Assembly (NCBI GenBank): GCA_019752335.1
Contig: JAIEMJ010000008.1
Coordinates: 1-64,000, forward strand
Length of the DNA stretch: 64,000 bases
Direction of reading: 5' to 3'
Source: Bryobacteraceae bacterium
GTDB taxonomy: Bacteria > Acidobacteriota > Terriglobia > Bryobacterales > Bryobacteraceae
Shown here: positions 52,601-59,305 of the stretch, in pieces
Numbering within the stretch: the stretch's first letter is position 1
Layout: the number at the start of each line of letters is the position of its first letter
Program-made: the position numbers and the translations under genes
The notes under the pieces: model-generated
The model's input: only the letters and a program-made list of their open reading frames with translations
Database searches by the model: none
Told to the model about the DNA's origin: nothing

Positions 52601-52648
52601 CGTATCTCCCGCTACCACGCACGGCGTCCTGCGGCTCGCGTGAGCCAC
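43670..52648 (-). CDS. Cyclic beta-1,2-glucan synthase (NdvB/ChvB-type)
   Basis: 2992 residues, typical size for this family. Domains in order: an N-terminal region of about 520 residues; membrane helices; a GT84 glycosyltransferase with LDADTQLPTG (about 723), HDLIEGAHVG and the QRQHRWIRG box (about 870); more helices; a glucoamylase-like domain with GRGVVIFTYMAHHQGMSLLA (about 1620); and a C-terminal GH94 part with GFRDQLQDSMALV (about 2530) and GNGDWNDGMN (about 2665), which sets chain length. The product is periplasmic glucan for osmotic adaptation. GTG 52648 is the longest start; GTG 52618 is an alternative with AGGACG upstream. The 5' end overlaps the DUF1328 gene. Confidence 0.9.
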   Translation of the reverse strand: MAHASRRTPCVVAGDTFPTPKSTAAYSDRILLAFYGSGSEEAEAAIKRLRTAGANRCQLIVPAVNGQPKPEPLVRASAFSNYSRFLLPSERLLVIPTGRLPTEDIVECLRQESMPALFMLPPTWPPKESWRPPLDALSEDNLVMAVESLGPELSEAGQYTAKPHLLKQVAWVEQTLEECRAGLIDATRLGHTLTASSAWLLDNTHVFESHFAEVRANLPKHYTRILPALLSQPEHLRIYHLAIEIVRHTGCIITEEKLVASLAAFQKSYPLDIAELWAFPLMLRLALLEELARLAVGVGHDQDLREASYFWGNRLVAAGRTSPAALDRFLVELSEQPYASSCHFLAFLGEQLMGDDDALGPVQRWAEERAEETLAELVRREQHHEASDRVSIANDVTSLRELSRIDFKLVFEAVSPVEAILRGDPSGIHAKQDFHTRDRCRRAVEEVSRHSRRSQLEVARQTVELAANATMAYQRQTAYYLIAEGRPELEQRLGNGTPLRLRVLRDLQHHPTATYLTLVIGLTWVFATVAFLLAWENGVRGEARLAIFTLLALFPLSELALQIVNALLIALLPPTRLPRLSCEDGIPIEHSTLVVVPMMLSSEAVVQSEIEKLEIRFLANPEANVYFSLFSDFTDAPLNTMAGDGLLLATARGGIEILNERHGARFLHFHRPRTWSETEQGWIGRERKRGKIEELNEFLCGGANSIVSAGTLPVPVAFVITLDADTQLPTGTARKLVGTIAHPLNQVELTADRRHRRRGYTIIQPRVSISLPNATATRFTRVMSDAHGTDPYCQAVSDVYQDLAGEGIFHGKAIYDVRAFHEILGNRFPPATLLSHDLIEGAHVGVAFAGDIELFEGMPLDYASFSQRQHRWIRGDWQIARWMLPQVPAAGGGREANPLPLLDRWRIFDNLRRSLVPATSICFLLFGWLISPAPGVWSLILAVALGVPALAGLADRIIRRLSGEVYGWGGVTEELLHILVLVVFLPHQAWLALDAIGRVFYRKLFSRRLLLQWQTAEMATTAMPRHFSRTLVHTLVISVASLVVVLLLLARGALWPAVLFLGPWAIGPLMMRWLSVPIADRRQRPLSLAQTAFLRRMSRLIWRYFDDLVGPATNWLPPDNSQLALRIEVAQRTSPTNIGLWLTSSLAAVDFGYLTPDEFLTRCGATLDTLQRLERYEGHWLNWYDIQTLEPLAPRYVSTVDSGNLLAALWVLERGLLDLPDLPVPGAACLRGLADTVAVLAELGGRDPSLRQPLSALRHLFRLGARGHEIIGRLGQAAQPVKQLTAAFRWQATSGGEHAYWVAKLDQQVVSWNTAAARYLSWMETLAAPSDEFLRKIHVDAIAVRGRALRSVPSLAMLAAGTEQPVEELLLLAGKGSPPSQSAWLRQLAAEYGQARAAARETVGRCQTLAAQVRQFADGMRMGFLYDSRRRLFGIGCVVGGPVDFSGHYDLLASECRIASIASIAKGDVPLEHWLALGRAYVTASEGQVLLSWTGTMFEYLMPLLFMRSFENSLLEGACRQAVIRQMEYGREQGAPWGISECAYSVVDSHQVYQYHAFGVPTLALKPGVAEDLVVSPYSSFLALSVFPSAATENLERLAGMGLEGPMGLYEAIDFSRENARGGGRGVVIFTYMAHHQGMSLLAIDNALHRGAMQRRFHANPRIKAVESLLYERIPPTRSVLRQQLPERPGETLIADGSVNFRGAQEEGNVPRVHLLGNGRYSLMLTSSGGGYSQWNGSAISRWHADTTLDNWGSYLYLRDTRSGAVWSATHQPVGGDLGTSNARFSPDRAEYTRQALGIETNMEVCVSPRYDAEIRRVTLINRSSRARALDATSYRELALAPPRSDAAHPAFSKMFVETEYLAEANALIAHRRPRSPQAEPIWAAHLLVTPGDGAPVQFETSREKFLGRGRPHASPVALEGDLTGSEGTVLDPIFSLRCSFSLAPRERIELTFVTLAANSRESLVALIEKFRQRDSLNESFEMAWTNAQLELRFLAIPGAATFAFQELAGHLLFPNSRMRPNAARLARNTLGQEDLWAYGISGDLPILTLTLADSRSLSLARETLLAHTFWRLRGLKVDLVILNQEAPSYDQPFRHQLRRLVESHTVHTGIDIPGGVFLRDWHTIPEGHRTLLLAASHATLSGTRGTLAQQLALANDAPPNSPLLQPLASTKTGAAGQLPFLELPYFNGLGGFTADGREYAIYLDQAARTPAPWSNVIASPDFGTVVTESGLGFTWSGNSQANRLTPWHNDPVRDPQSEILYLRDEETGEFWTPTALPIREATAYRARHGQGYTIYEHHAHGIHQELTVFIPNDATVKVCWLRLRNESGRPRRISVTWFAEWVLGSRRDDTQLHVQSSFDAASNALFARNPWNASYATRIAFSTTSPPPESYTADRTQFLGRNASHARPAGMARVRLSGRAEAGLDPAAVLRTPLDFAVGQEREVTCLLGQAGSEMAARAIIARFREPGAVEASLDAVRQAWDQRLQVLEVQTPVLSVDFLLNRWLLYQTLSCRFWGRSGFYQSGGAFGFRDQLQDSMALVYSAPELARQHLLTAAARQFPEGDVQHWWHPDSGVGVRTLCSDDLLWLPYVTAHYIQVTGDAAVLEEEVPFIDAPLLLPGEHECVSHAVVSPMSGRLLDHCERALDKGLTGGAHGLPLFGNGDWNDGMNLVGAEGRGESSWLAWFLIDVIRQFGPWLPATQQTRFREAAERLSAAMESKAWDGDWYLRGFFDSGAKLGANENTEARIDSIPQSWAAISQAGEPVRTRRALEQAQELLVSESDRLIRLFTPPFDHSEPHPGYIMGYPPGLRENGGQYTHAAIWLAMAFARLGDGVNCGLLLDLLNPVEQARDPAAVQRYAIEPYVIAADIYTAAGLVGRGGWSWYTGSAAWLYRVWIEEVLGFRVRGDSFSVEPCVPATWTTYSLTYRRPGVSYRISVRIDANADPTEVTLDGQRQSVSRVPIVLHSGAHQVEVRAARLSPSDDAPSDRRRRQ

Positions 52649-52761
52649 GCCACAACGAAAAGCGTTGTGAAAACGATAAAGGCCAGCTTACCCGCTTCGA
52701 AGCTTGCTTTCGAAGCCCCGCCAATCGCCAAAAGCCCAAACGCGGTCATCCAGCCGAGCAT
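52612..52761 (-). CDS. DUF1328 family small membrane protein
   Basis: 49 residues: MLGWMTAFGLLAIGGASKAS followed by FEAGKLAFIVFTTLFVVAWL and a basic tail. This is the two-helix pattern of DUF1328 (YtjA-like) proteins, often stress-induced. An AGGAAACGAGGAACC ribosome site precedes ATG 52761, and a sigma-54-type promoter lies 41 bases upstream. Its 3' end overlaps the 5' end of the glucan synthase gene, so the two are probably translated from one mRNA. Confidence 0.8.
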   Translation of the reverse strand: MLGWMTAFGLLAIGGASKASFEAGKLAFIVFTTLFVVAWLTRAAGRRAW

Positions 52762-52800
52762 CGGTTCCTCGTTTCCTTTTTCACGCTGACCTGAATGGTT

Positions 52801-52816
52801 AGCACGCGGATGGCCA
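52801..52816 (-). promoter_or_regulatory. Sigma-54 (-24/-12) promoter for DUF1328 and glucan synthase
   Basis: Minus strand TGGCCATCCGCGTGCT: GG and GC separated by 10 bases, TGGC and TGCT blocks in place. Nearly the same 16 bases stand before the DUF3309 gene at 59222. Predicted transcript start about 52790, giving a leader of about 29 bases that contains the ribosome site. Confidence 0.6.
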
Positions 52817-52923
52817 CTCCTGGCTTTCTCAGCAGCCAGGACGCTTCCCCCTCCATGCACACCGCCTCGGGATGCAAATTTTGCCGACTGTTGAAGTAAC
52901 TGCGGACGACAGACGGCGGCGAA

Positions 52924-52939
52924 TGGCAAAATTCATGCT
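52924..52939 (+). promoter_or_regulatory. Sigma-54 promoter for the PA2169-type gene
   Basis: TGGCAAAATTCATGCT: TGGCA at -24, TGCT at -12, GG-N10-GC spacing. Predicted start about 52950, 27 bases before ATG 52977. It supports this ATG over the longer frame from 52872, which would include the promoter. Confidence 0.6.
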
Positions 52940-52976
52940 ACCGTTCGTTTGGAATCACACGTGCTTCGGGCTGCAT

Positions 52977-53435
52977 ATGCCTGATCACCTCGCCACCACC
53001 CTGAATAGCCTCGTCGAAACCGCTAAAGACGGCCAGCAAGGCTTCGGCGCCGCCGCCGACGATTGTTCCAGCCCCGATCTGAAGAAGCTTTTCCGGGAGC
53101 TTTCCGCCGAACGCGGGACCTTTGCCACCCAATTGCAAGCGCTCGTCACCGCGGCGGGAACCGCCCCGGAGGAAAGCGGCTCCCTCGCCGGCGCCGTACA
53201 CCGCGGCTGGATTAACCTCAAGTCATCCCTGGCCACCCGTGAGGATCTCGCCGTCCTGGAGGAGTGCGAACGCGGCGAGGACTCCGCCGTCAACCGCTAC
53301 CACGACGCGCTCCAAACGAACCATCTCGGCGCCACCGCGAGCACTGTCCAACGCCAGTACGATCGGATCGTGCAGGCCCACCACCAAGTGAGAGATTTAC
53401 GCGATAAGCTTAGTGCCAGCACCTTGCCAAACTAA
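52977..53435 (+). CDS. PA2169 family four-helix-bundle protein (DUF2383)
   Basis: 152 residues. LATTLNSLVETAKDGQQGFGAAAD at the start (family signature LNxLIExxKDGxxGF), ELSAERGTFATQLQ, and a C-terminal helix pair with YDRIVQAHHQVRDL. These ferritin-like bundles are found with stress proteins; function unknown. It is 30 bases upstream of the sensor kinase gene and divergent from DUF1328, and has its own sigma-54-type promoter. Confidence 0.85.
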   Translation: MPDHLATTLNSLVETAKDGQQGFGAAADDCSSPDLKKLFRELSAERGTFATQLQALVTAAGTAPEESGSLAGAVHRGWINLKSSLATREDLAVLEECERGEDSAVNRYHDALQTNHLGATASTVQRQYDRIVQAHHQVRDLRDKLSASTLPN

Positions 53436-53465
53436 GGTTTGAGTCGCACCCGCGGAAAAGGACAT

Positions 53466-56348
53466 GTGAATTCTATACTTCCGAGTTTCCGGCGCCGGCT
53501 CGACCGGGGCTTGCTCGCGTTGGCGCTGGTGATTCTCGGCCTGGTCGCCTTCCTGTCCTTTCTCAGTTGGCGCCGCTTTGAACAAGCCATTGCCGAAGGA
53601 CTGCGCAGCCGCGCCGTGCTCGAGTCCACCGGGGGCCTGATCACCGCGCTGAAGGACGCCGAGGGTGCGATGCGGCTCTTCATCCTCACCGACAACTCAG
53701 GGGACTTGGCCGAATACGAAGCCATCGTCAAAACCATCCCTGAACGCAAGCAAGCCCTCGCCGCCGTCCCCGTTTCGCCTGCGCAAGGCGTGATCGTTGG
53801 CGACATCCTCCGCCTGGCGGACCAGCGCGTCGGTCTGATGGAAACCGTGGTGCGCATCCGCCAGCGGGAGACCCTGGAAGCCGCCATCGACTTTGTCCAA
53901 ACGGGCAAAGGCCAAGCCACAATGGAAGAGGTGCGCCGCATCACCCAGCAACTCCTGGGCGATGAATACGACGCTCAGATCGCCATGGCCAAGGTGGCCG
54001 AGCGCCGGGCCTTCGATGTTTTTCTCGTGGTGATGATCGGCTGTGCCGCCGCGTTTGTGATCCTGCTGCTCTTGCGCCGCGCCGCGGATCGGGCCATCGC
54101 CCAGCGCAACGCCGCCATCCGCGAACTGGAGGACACCGGCCAGCGCTGGGAGATCACCCTCTCCAGCATCGCTGACGGCGTCATTGCCACCGATCGCGAC
54201 AGCCGGGTTACTTTCCTCAATCCGGTCGCGGAGATGCTCACCGGCTGGGCCCGCGCCGATGCGGCTGGCCGACCCTCGGAGGAAGTTTTCCGCATTGCCG
54301 ACGAAGCCACCGGCGCGCTCCGCGTCAGTCCCTTGCAGCATGTGCTGAAAACGGGAACGCCCGAAGGCTTCGCTGCCGCTACCCTGTTGCTCCCCAAGCA
54401 AGGTGGAGAGGTGCCGATTGCCGACCTCGGCTCTCCCATCCGAACAGAGAATGGCGAAATCGTCGGAGCCGTCCTGGTCTTCCGGGACATCCGCTCCACC
54501 CGCGAAGCCCAACGCCAGATCGAGAAGTGGCACGGACTTTTCCGGGCCGGCGGTTTCGGGATGGCCGTCATCGATTCCGTCACCGGCCGCCTGCTGGACC
54601 TCAATCCCGCTTTCGCGCAAATGCACGGATACGAGGAGAGTGAACTGGTCGGCCAGCCCTACTCCCTCTTGTTGGCCCACAGCGAAACCGACCTGCGTGG
54701 TCTGCGGGAGAGTGGACAGTTCACCTTCGAATCGCTGCATGTACGCAAGGACGGCCAGGCCTTTCCCGTCCTCACCGACATGACCACCTTCCATGACACC
54801 ACGGGCAAAACCACCGAACGAGCCGCATACTTCTCCGATATCAGCGCCCGGATCCTGGCCGAAAGAGTCAGCCGCCACTCGGAGGAGCGTTTCAAAACCG
54901 CCGTGAAAGTCGTCGGCGACATTATCTGGACGAATAGCCCGGAGGGCTGCATGGTCGGCGAGCAGCACGCCTGGAGCAGCTTTACCGGCCAAAGCTTTGA
55001 GCAGTATCAAGGCTTCAGTTGGGCGGAGGCGCTCCATCCCGCTGACTATGAGCGCACCTTGGCCACCTGGAAACATGCCGTCGCCAGCGGCCAGAAGTTT
55101 GTCCTCGAGCATCGCGTGCGGCGGTATGACGGCGTCTACCGTCTCTTCTCGGTCCGCGCGCTTCCCCTCTTCGATGACCTCGGTCAGGTCCGTGAATGGG
55201 TTGGTGTTCATGCCGACATCACCGACGAACGCGAAAACCGTGACCGGCTCCGGGAGAGCGAAGCCCGCTTCCGCGGCCTCGCCACCGCGTTGCCCCAGGT
55301 TATCTGGTCCACGCGACCGGACGGGCAATTCGAATACACCAATCCCGCCTGGGACGCCTACCTGGGCCCCGTCCCCGCCGACCCCACCAAGCTGTGGGAG
55401 CAGGCCATTCACCCGGATGACTCCTCCGCCGTTCTGCCGAAGTGGCGCGCCGCCACCGCCGCCAAGCTGCCTCTCGAATTCCAGGCCCGGCTCAAGTGCG
55501 CCTCCGACGGAAGTTTTCGCACCTTTCTCTGCCGCTCCGTTCCCCTGTTGGATGCCCAGGGGCAATTGCTGCGCTGGTTCGGAAGCTGCACCGACGTCGA
55601 CGAGCAAAGCCGGCGCTCTGGCGAACTCAAGGCCTCCAACGAATCCCTGCGGCGCAGCAATACCGATCTCGAACAGTTCGCCTACGCCGCCAGTCATGAC
55701 CTGCAGGAGCCCCTCCGCATGGTGGCCCTGTATACGCAGTTACTGGGCGAGGAGTACAGCCAACAACTGGATGATGGGGCACGCTTCTACATTGATCAAT
55801 CGAAGAAAGGCGCCTTGCGCATGGAAGCCCTCCTCCGTGATTTGCTCACCTATGCCTTGGTCACTACCTCCGCGGAGAGCACGGAAAGCCGTACGGACGC
55901 CAATGTTGCTGTCCGCGATGCCCTCCAAAACCTGGAGTCGCTCATTGTCCGAACCGGCGCGAGCATCCCGCATAGCGAGTTGCCCACGGTGTACATCCCC
56001 GCCGTCCGCCTCATTCAGCTCTTTCAGAACCTGATCGGCAACTCGCTCAAGTACCGGCGCGAAAGCGTGCCTCCGGAGGTGCTCATCGCTGCGCTGCCGC
56101 AGGGTCCGGATCAATGGCTCTTCTCGGTACAAGACAACGGTATCGGTATCCCGCCGCAGTACATCGATCAGATCTTCGGCATCTTCAAGCGCATTCACGG
56201 CCCCGACTACGAGGGCACCGGTATCGGGTTGGCGATTTGCCAGCGCATTGTGGAAAATGCGGGTGGCCGGATCTGGGTGGAAAGCGAAGTAAACCGGGGA
56301 ACTACATTTTTCTTCACGCTGCCCGGTCGTGCGAAGGCGACGCGATAG
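53466..56348 (+). CDS. Membrane sensor histidine kinase with CHASE3-like and multiple PAS domains
   Basis: About 960 residues. Membrane helices near 12-35 and 185-205 bracket a CHASE3-like periplasmic sensor with LITALKDAEGAMRLFILT. A chain of PAS/PAC domains follows (about 220-720; e.g. SSIADGVIATDRDSRVTFLNP, VIWSTRPDGQFEYTNPAWD), then the H-box FAYAASHDLQEPLRMV (His about 742) and an HATPase with DNGIGIPPQYIDQIF and GTGIGLAICQRIV. This H-box style is common in phytochrome-like kinases. GTG 53466 has AAAAGGA upstream; TTG 53439 is possible. The CheY-like regulator at 56722 is a likely partner. Confidence 0.85.
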   Translation: MNSILPSFRRRLDRGLLALALVILGLVAFLSFLSWRRFEQAIAEGLRSRAVLESTGGLITALKDAEGAMRLFILTDNSGDLAEYEAIVKTIPERKQALAAVPVSPAQGVIVGDILRLADQRVGLMETVVRIRQRETLEAAIDFVQTGKGQATMEEVRRITQQLLGDEYDAQIAMAKVAERRAFDVFLVVMIGCAAAFVILLLLRRAADRAIAQRNAAIRELEDTGQRWEITLSSIADGVIATDRDSRVTFLNPVAEMLTGWARADAAGRPSEEVFRIADEATGALRVSPLQHVLKTGTPEGFAAATLLLPKQGGEVPIADLGSPIRTENGEIVGAVLVFRDIRSTREAQRQIEKWHGLFRAGGFGMAVIDSVTGRLLDLNPAFAQMHGYEESELVGQPYSLLLAHSETDLRGLRESGQFTFESLHVRKDGQAFPVLTDMTTFHDTTGKTTERAAYFSDISARILAERVSRHSEERFKTAVKVVGDIIWTNSPEGCMVGEQHAWSSFTGQSFEQYQGFSWAEALHPADYERTLATWKHAVASGQKFVLEHRVRRYDGVYRLFSVRALPLFDDLGQVREWVGVHADITDERENRDRLRESEARFRGLATALPQVIWSTRPDGQFEYTNPAWDAYLGPVPADPTKLWEQAIHPDDSSAVLPKWRAATAAKLPLEFQARLKCASDGSFRTFLCRSVPLLDAQGQLLRWFGSCTDVDEQSRRSGELKASNESLRRSNTDLEQFAYAASHDLQEPLRMVALYTQLLGEEYSQQLDDGARFYIDQSKKGALRMEALLRDLLTYALVTTSAESTESRTDANVAVRDALQNLESLIVRTGASIPHSELPTVYIPAVRLIQLFQNLIGNSLKYRRESVPPEVLIAALPQGPDQWLFSVQDNGIGIPPQYIDQIFGIFKRIHGPDYEGTGIGLAICQRIVENAGGRIWVESEVNRGTTFFFTLPGRAKATR

Positions 56349-56426
56349 CGTGCAGAAATTGCCCACCTTCGGCAAATCCTACCGGCTAAAGCCTCCGCAA
56401 CGGCGCCAAAATCGTCTCCTGCGGAA

Positions 56427-56442
56427 TGGTAGCCAGATTGCT
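56427..56442 (+). promoter_or_regulatory. Sigma-54 promoter for the lmo0937-type gene
   Basis: TGGTAGCCAGATTGCT: perfect TTGCT at -12 and GG-N10-GC spacing, with a weaker -24 (TGGTAG). Predicted start about 56453, leader about 24 bases containing AAAAGGA. Confidence 0.55.
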
Positions 56443-56476
56443 ATAGCGGTGAGTGGAGTAAAAGGACTCCTCTCTT

Positions 56477-56626
56477 ATGCTTTGGACCGTTGCTGTGGTG
56501 CTGGGTGTCGCTTGGGCGTTAGGAATGGTAAGCAGCTACACGATGAACGGTTTCATCCATATTTTGCTCTTCCTGGCCATTGCTATCGTCCTGATCCGAG
56601 TGATTCAAGGCCGGCAACCGATTTAG
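56477..56626 (+). CDS. lmo0937 family small membrane protein
   Basis: 49 residues: MLWTVAVVLGVAWALGMVSS, YTMNGFIHILLFLAIAIVLI, RVIQGRQPI. Two membrane helices with the central SYT-GGFIHILL motif match lmo0937-type proteins, which are stress-associated and of unknown function. An AAAAGGA site precedes the start. Too short for many gene finders. Confidence 0.85.
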   Translation: MLWTVAVVLGVAWALGMVSSYTMNGFIHILLFLAIAIVLIRVIQGRQPI

Positions 56627-56721
56627 AGTACCGATTTAGAGTATGGTGTAGCCGCAGCCGCGAGACGCTATCCGATAGCGGAAAATCTGCCGATAGCCTC
56701 GCGAAGGGATGCGGAACCGGG

Positions 56722-57162
56722 ATGAACAAAGAAGCTCCAATGCAAATTGTCTTGGTTGAAGATAACGAGGGCGACGTTTTTCTCGTAAGGCGCGCACTGA
56801 ATCGCCAAGCCGCTCCCTACGAACTGCGTCTCGCCCGCAACGGAGAAGATGCTCTTGGCATTGTGGCCGAAAATGGCATTGGGCAACGTCCCGACATCTT
56901 TGTCCTGGACCTCAACCTTCCCCGCTTTAGCGGCGGCGAGGTACTTACCGAGATTCGAGCGAACCCGGTCTTTAACGATACGCCAGTGATGGTGCTGACC
57001 TCATCCGACTCGTCTCGAGACCGGGTGAGAGCGCTCGAACTGGGCGCCGACCGCTATTTCTGCAAGCCTACCGACCTTGCCGCATTCATGGAACTGGGCC
57101 GCATTATTCAAGACACGGTCCGCGAAGGCCGCCGCAAACCCCCGATGCCACTCCCACACTAG
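56722..57162 (+). CDS. CheY-like response regulator (Rcp1-type)
   Basis: 146 residues, a lone receiver domain. VLVEDNEGDVFLVRRAL (acidic pocket), phosphorylation Asp in FVLDLNLPRFSG, Thr/Ser in VMVLTSSDS, and Lys in YFCKPTD. The EDNEGD...RRAL form is typical of regulators paired with phytochrome-like kinases, and such a kinase lies just upstream. ATG 56722 gives MNKEAPMQIVLVED; ATG 56740 is the alternative. Confidence 0.88.
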   Translation: MNKEAPMQIVLVEDNEGDVFLVRRALNRQAAPYELRLARNGEDALGIVAENGIGQRPDIFVLDLNLPRFSGGEVLTEIRANPVFNDTPVMVLTSSDSSRDRVRALELGADRYFCKPTDLAAFMELGRIIQDTVREGRRKPPMPLPH

Positions 57163-57165
57163 TTC

Positions 57166-58326
57166 CTAATTCGTGGGGTCGACCTGACGGACCCTTAGCC
57201 AACGGTCTCCGAGGGAAACGCCGAAGCGGTGAAGTTCTTGGGCATGCACAAGTTGCCAGGCCTGAAATTCCGCTAACGCCCCGGGAACATCGCCGGGCGA
57301 TTGTCGCACTTGCTCAGCCAACAGCATGGCTTCATAGGCCACTTTCGCGGTCGCGCCGGCGGTGTGGGGCCGGACTACGAAAGCGGCATCTCCGAGGAGG
57401 CAGGCGCGTCCAAAGATGGTGCGCGGCACGACGACGTCGACAATCGTCTGGATGAATGGCTCAGCCGTTGCCTCAATGAGTTCCGCCATGCGGGGATGCA
57501 CTTCCTGGCGGGCGAGAGCCCGCAGTCCGGCGAGAGTCTCATCGCTCGCGCCCCCGCGCGGCAGCGAAGTGCGGTGCTGGTGGCCATGGCGGTCTGTCAG
57601 GAGCCGCGCGAGATCAGATTCGTCCGCTCGCACGTACCACACCCAATTCAGCAGGCGATGGCCGGGAGTGGCATCGGCATCCGCACCCGGAATGAAGTAG
57701 GCGAGAACGTGGCCGCCGCTGCGGGCTTCCGAGAAGGCAAAACTGTCAGCAAAGAATTCGACCAAAGCGGGCCGGGCGGAAGCCTCCGGGACCGTTCCGC
57801 GCCAAGCGATGTAACCCGCATAGTCTGGTTCCACGCCCGGCAGAAGGCGGCGGCGCGACGGTGACTGCGCGCCATCGGCACACACCAAGAGGTCTACCTC
57901 GATTTCGCCGTGCCCGGCTGTCCGGACCCGGATCGAGTCGCCGAGGGTCTCGAAGGATTCGAGCGTCGAACCGGCATGGTATCGCGTGTCGGGAAAGGCC
58001 GCCCGCAAAGTGCGGTAAATCGCTTCCCACGATGTAAAACTCTGCGGCATGGCCTCGCGACGCCCATTTCCTCCCCCGGCTTCGAGGTAGAGCCGGTTTT
58101 GGCAGGAGGTGGCAGGCAAGTGGGGCGCGCGGTAGCGCCGGAGAATTTCCACGAGTTCTCTCTGCACCACAATTCCGGCGCCCCCCGTTTCCATGGGTCC
58201 GCCGTTGCGCTCGAAGACGTCTACCGTGGCGCCTTCGCCATGCAGGGCGAGGCCGGCGCACAGGCCGCCGATGGAGCCACCAGCGACGGCAACCCGTAGG
58301 TCCTTGAGTTTACCGTTCTGCATCAA
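57166..58326 (-). CDS. FAD-dependent aromatic-ring monooxygenase-like protein
   Basis: 386 residues. FAD loop VAGGSIGGLCAGLAL (about 14-28), DG motif LVCADGAQSPSRR, and the second FAD motif ACLLGDAAFVVRPHTAGAT. The last resembles 2,6-dihydroxypyridine 3-monooxygenase-like hydroxylases. Substrate unknown. It overlaps the preceding DsbA-like gene by 17 bases on the same strand, so the two are coupled. It converges on the response-regulator gene with 3 bases between. Confidence 0.82.
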   Translation of the reverse strand: MMQNGKLKDLRVAVAGGSIGGLCAGLALHGEGATVDVFERNGGPMETGGAGIVVQRELVEILRRYRAPHLPATSCQNRLYLEAGGGNGRREAMPQSFTSWEAIYRTLRAAFPDTRYHAGSTLESFETLGDSIRVRTAGHGEIEVDLLVCADGAQSPSRRRLLPGVEPDYAGYIAWRGTVPEASARPALVEFFADSFAFSEARSGGHVLAYFIPGADADATPGHRLLNWVWYVRADESDLARLLTDRHGHQHRTSLPRGGASDETLAGLRALARQEVHPRMAELIEATAEPFIQTIVDVVVPRTIFGRACLLGDAAFVVRPHTAGATAKVAYEAMLLAEQVRQSPGDVPGALAEFQAWQLVHAQELHRFGVSLGDRWLRVRQVDPTN

Positions 58327-58951
58327 TGCATGCCGCCTGGCGGAGATGCGACGCGATCAGTTCCGGCTTGAGGGCGCCAGAGAACAGGAACTCCCCGTCG
58401 AGATGAAAGGATGGCACGCCTGAGACCCCGTCCCGCAACCGCTCTTGTTGTTGGCGGAGTGCATCCGAGCCTTCGTCGCTTTCGAGAAAGACTGCGGTTC
58501 GCCTGCGGTCAAGACCGGCTTCGACCGCAAGTTCGGTAAGCACCGCGGCGTCGCCGACGTCACGGCCCTCCGTAAAGTAAGCGCGGAAGAGTCCTTCCAC
58601 CACCCTGTTCTGGACACCCTCCTGTCCCGCCAACCAAATAAGGCGGTGGGCCTGAAACGTGTTCGGCGTACGAACTATCAGATCGTGGCGAAAGTGGATT
58701 CCCGCTTGCGCGCCTGCGGCGGCGACCTGTGCGTCAAGCGATTGGGAGTGCGCCCAAGAGCCGAATTTCTTCGACCTGTATTCCCACCGGTCCATGCCGC
58801 CCGCCGGCATGGTCGGGTTGAGTTCGTAGGGTCGCCACGTGATTTCGCAGCACAAGGCTGGGCCTAGGATCACCAGGGCCCGTTCGAGATTCTTCTTGCC
58901 GACATAGCACCATGGACAAATAACGTCTGACACGACGGTCAAATCAAGCAT
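58310..58951 (-). CDS. DsbA family oxidoreductase (FrnE-like)
   Basis: 213 residues from ATG 58951. Thioredoxin-fold active site VVSDVICPWCYVGKKNLER (CPWC), middle helical insertion, and GVSGVPSFHLDGEFLFSGA with the cis-Pro. No signal peptide, as in FrnE/HCCA-isomerase-like cytoplasmic members. The frame extends to ATG 59029 with an Ala/Gly-rich tail, less likely. It is linked by overlap to a monooxygenase gene; a shared metabolic step is possible but unproven. Confidence 0.85.
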   Translation of the reverse strand: MLDLTVVSDVICPWCYVGKKNLERALVILGPALCCEITWRPYELNPTMPAGGMDRWEYRSKKFGSWAHSQSLDAQVAAAGAQAGIHFRHDLIVRTPNTFQAHRLIWLAGQEGVQNRVVEGLFRAYFTEGRDVGDAAVLTELAVEAGLDRRRTAVFLESDEGSDALRQQQERLRDGVSGVPSFHLDGEFLFSGALKPELIASHLRQAACIDAER

Positions 58952-59054
58952 CTTACCGGCCTGGCGCGGCGGGGTTTGCTCCGCGGGTCCTGCGGCGCCG
59001 GCGGAGCCAGCTTCGTTAGCACAATTCATCCTATCTCTCACTGCGATTCGCGTT

Positions 59055-59210
59055 TCAGCGAAGGTACCCAAGTAAATAGAGGAGCAGCACCAGCAGCAGG
59101 ATGGTTCCGAGCCCAACTCCGGCCCCACCACCGGCCCCCCAGCGCGAGTGGCCATAGTAGCCGCTGCCACCGCCGAAGACCACGATCAAAATGATGATGA
59201 GAATCAGCAT
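59055..59210 (-). CDS. DUF3309-like small hydrophobic protein
   Basis: 51 residues: MLILIIILIVVFGGGSGYYG, a Gly-rich turn HSRWGAGGGAGVG, and TILLLVLLLYLLGYLR. The helix/Gly-loop/helix pattern is that of DUF3309. AGGAAAC is placed as a ribosome site before ATG 59210. A sigma-54-like element stands only 13 bases upstream, so a transcript from it would be nearly leaderless. Confidence 0.78.
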   Translation of the reverse strand: MLILIIILIVVFGGGSGYYGHSRWGAGGGAGVGLGTILLLVLLLYLLGYLR

Positions 59211-59221
59211 GTAGTTTCCTA

Positions 59222-59237
59222 AGCACGCGGAGGGCCA
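59222..59237 (-). promoter_or_regulatory. Sigma-54-type element before DUF3309
   Basis: Minus strand TGGCCCTCCGCGTGCT, one base different from the element at 52801-52816. GG-N10-GC spacing holds. The closeness to the start codon (predicted start about 59211) is unusual. Confidence 0.45.
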
Positions 59238-59305
59238 GTCAATGAAAACGAGCCCCGCGGCGGTCGCAACCGCTACGGGGCCCAAGCGATGATCTTCGGT
59301 ACTCC

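Noticed and set aside
53697-55697. 666-codon open frame antisense to the PAS sensor kinase
   Set aside because: Gly/Ala/Asp-rich mirror of a clearly real gene with recognisable kinase domains; no motifs of its own.
56644-56659. GG-N10-GC match before the CheY-like gene
   Set aside because: The -12 part reads CAGCC, far from TTGC; GG-N10-GC alone is frequent at this GC content.
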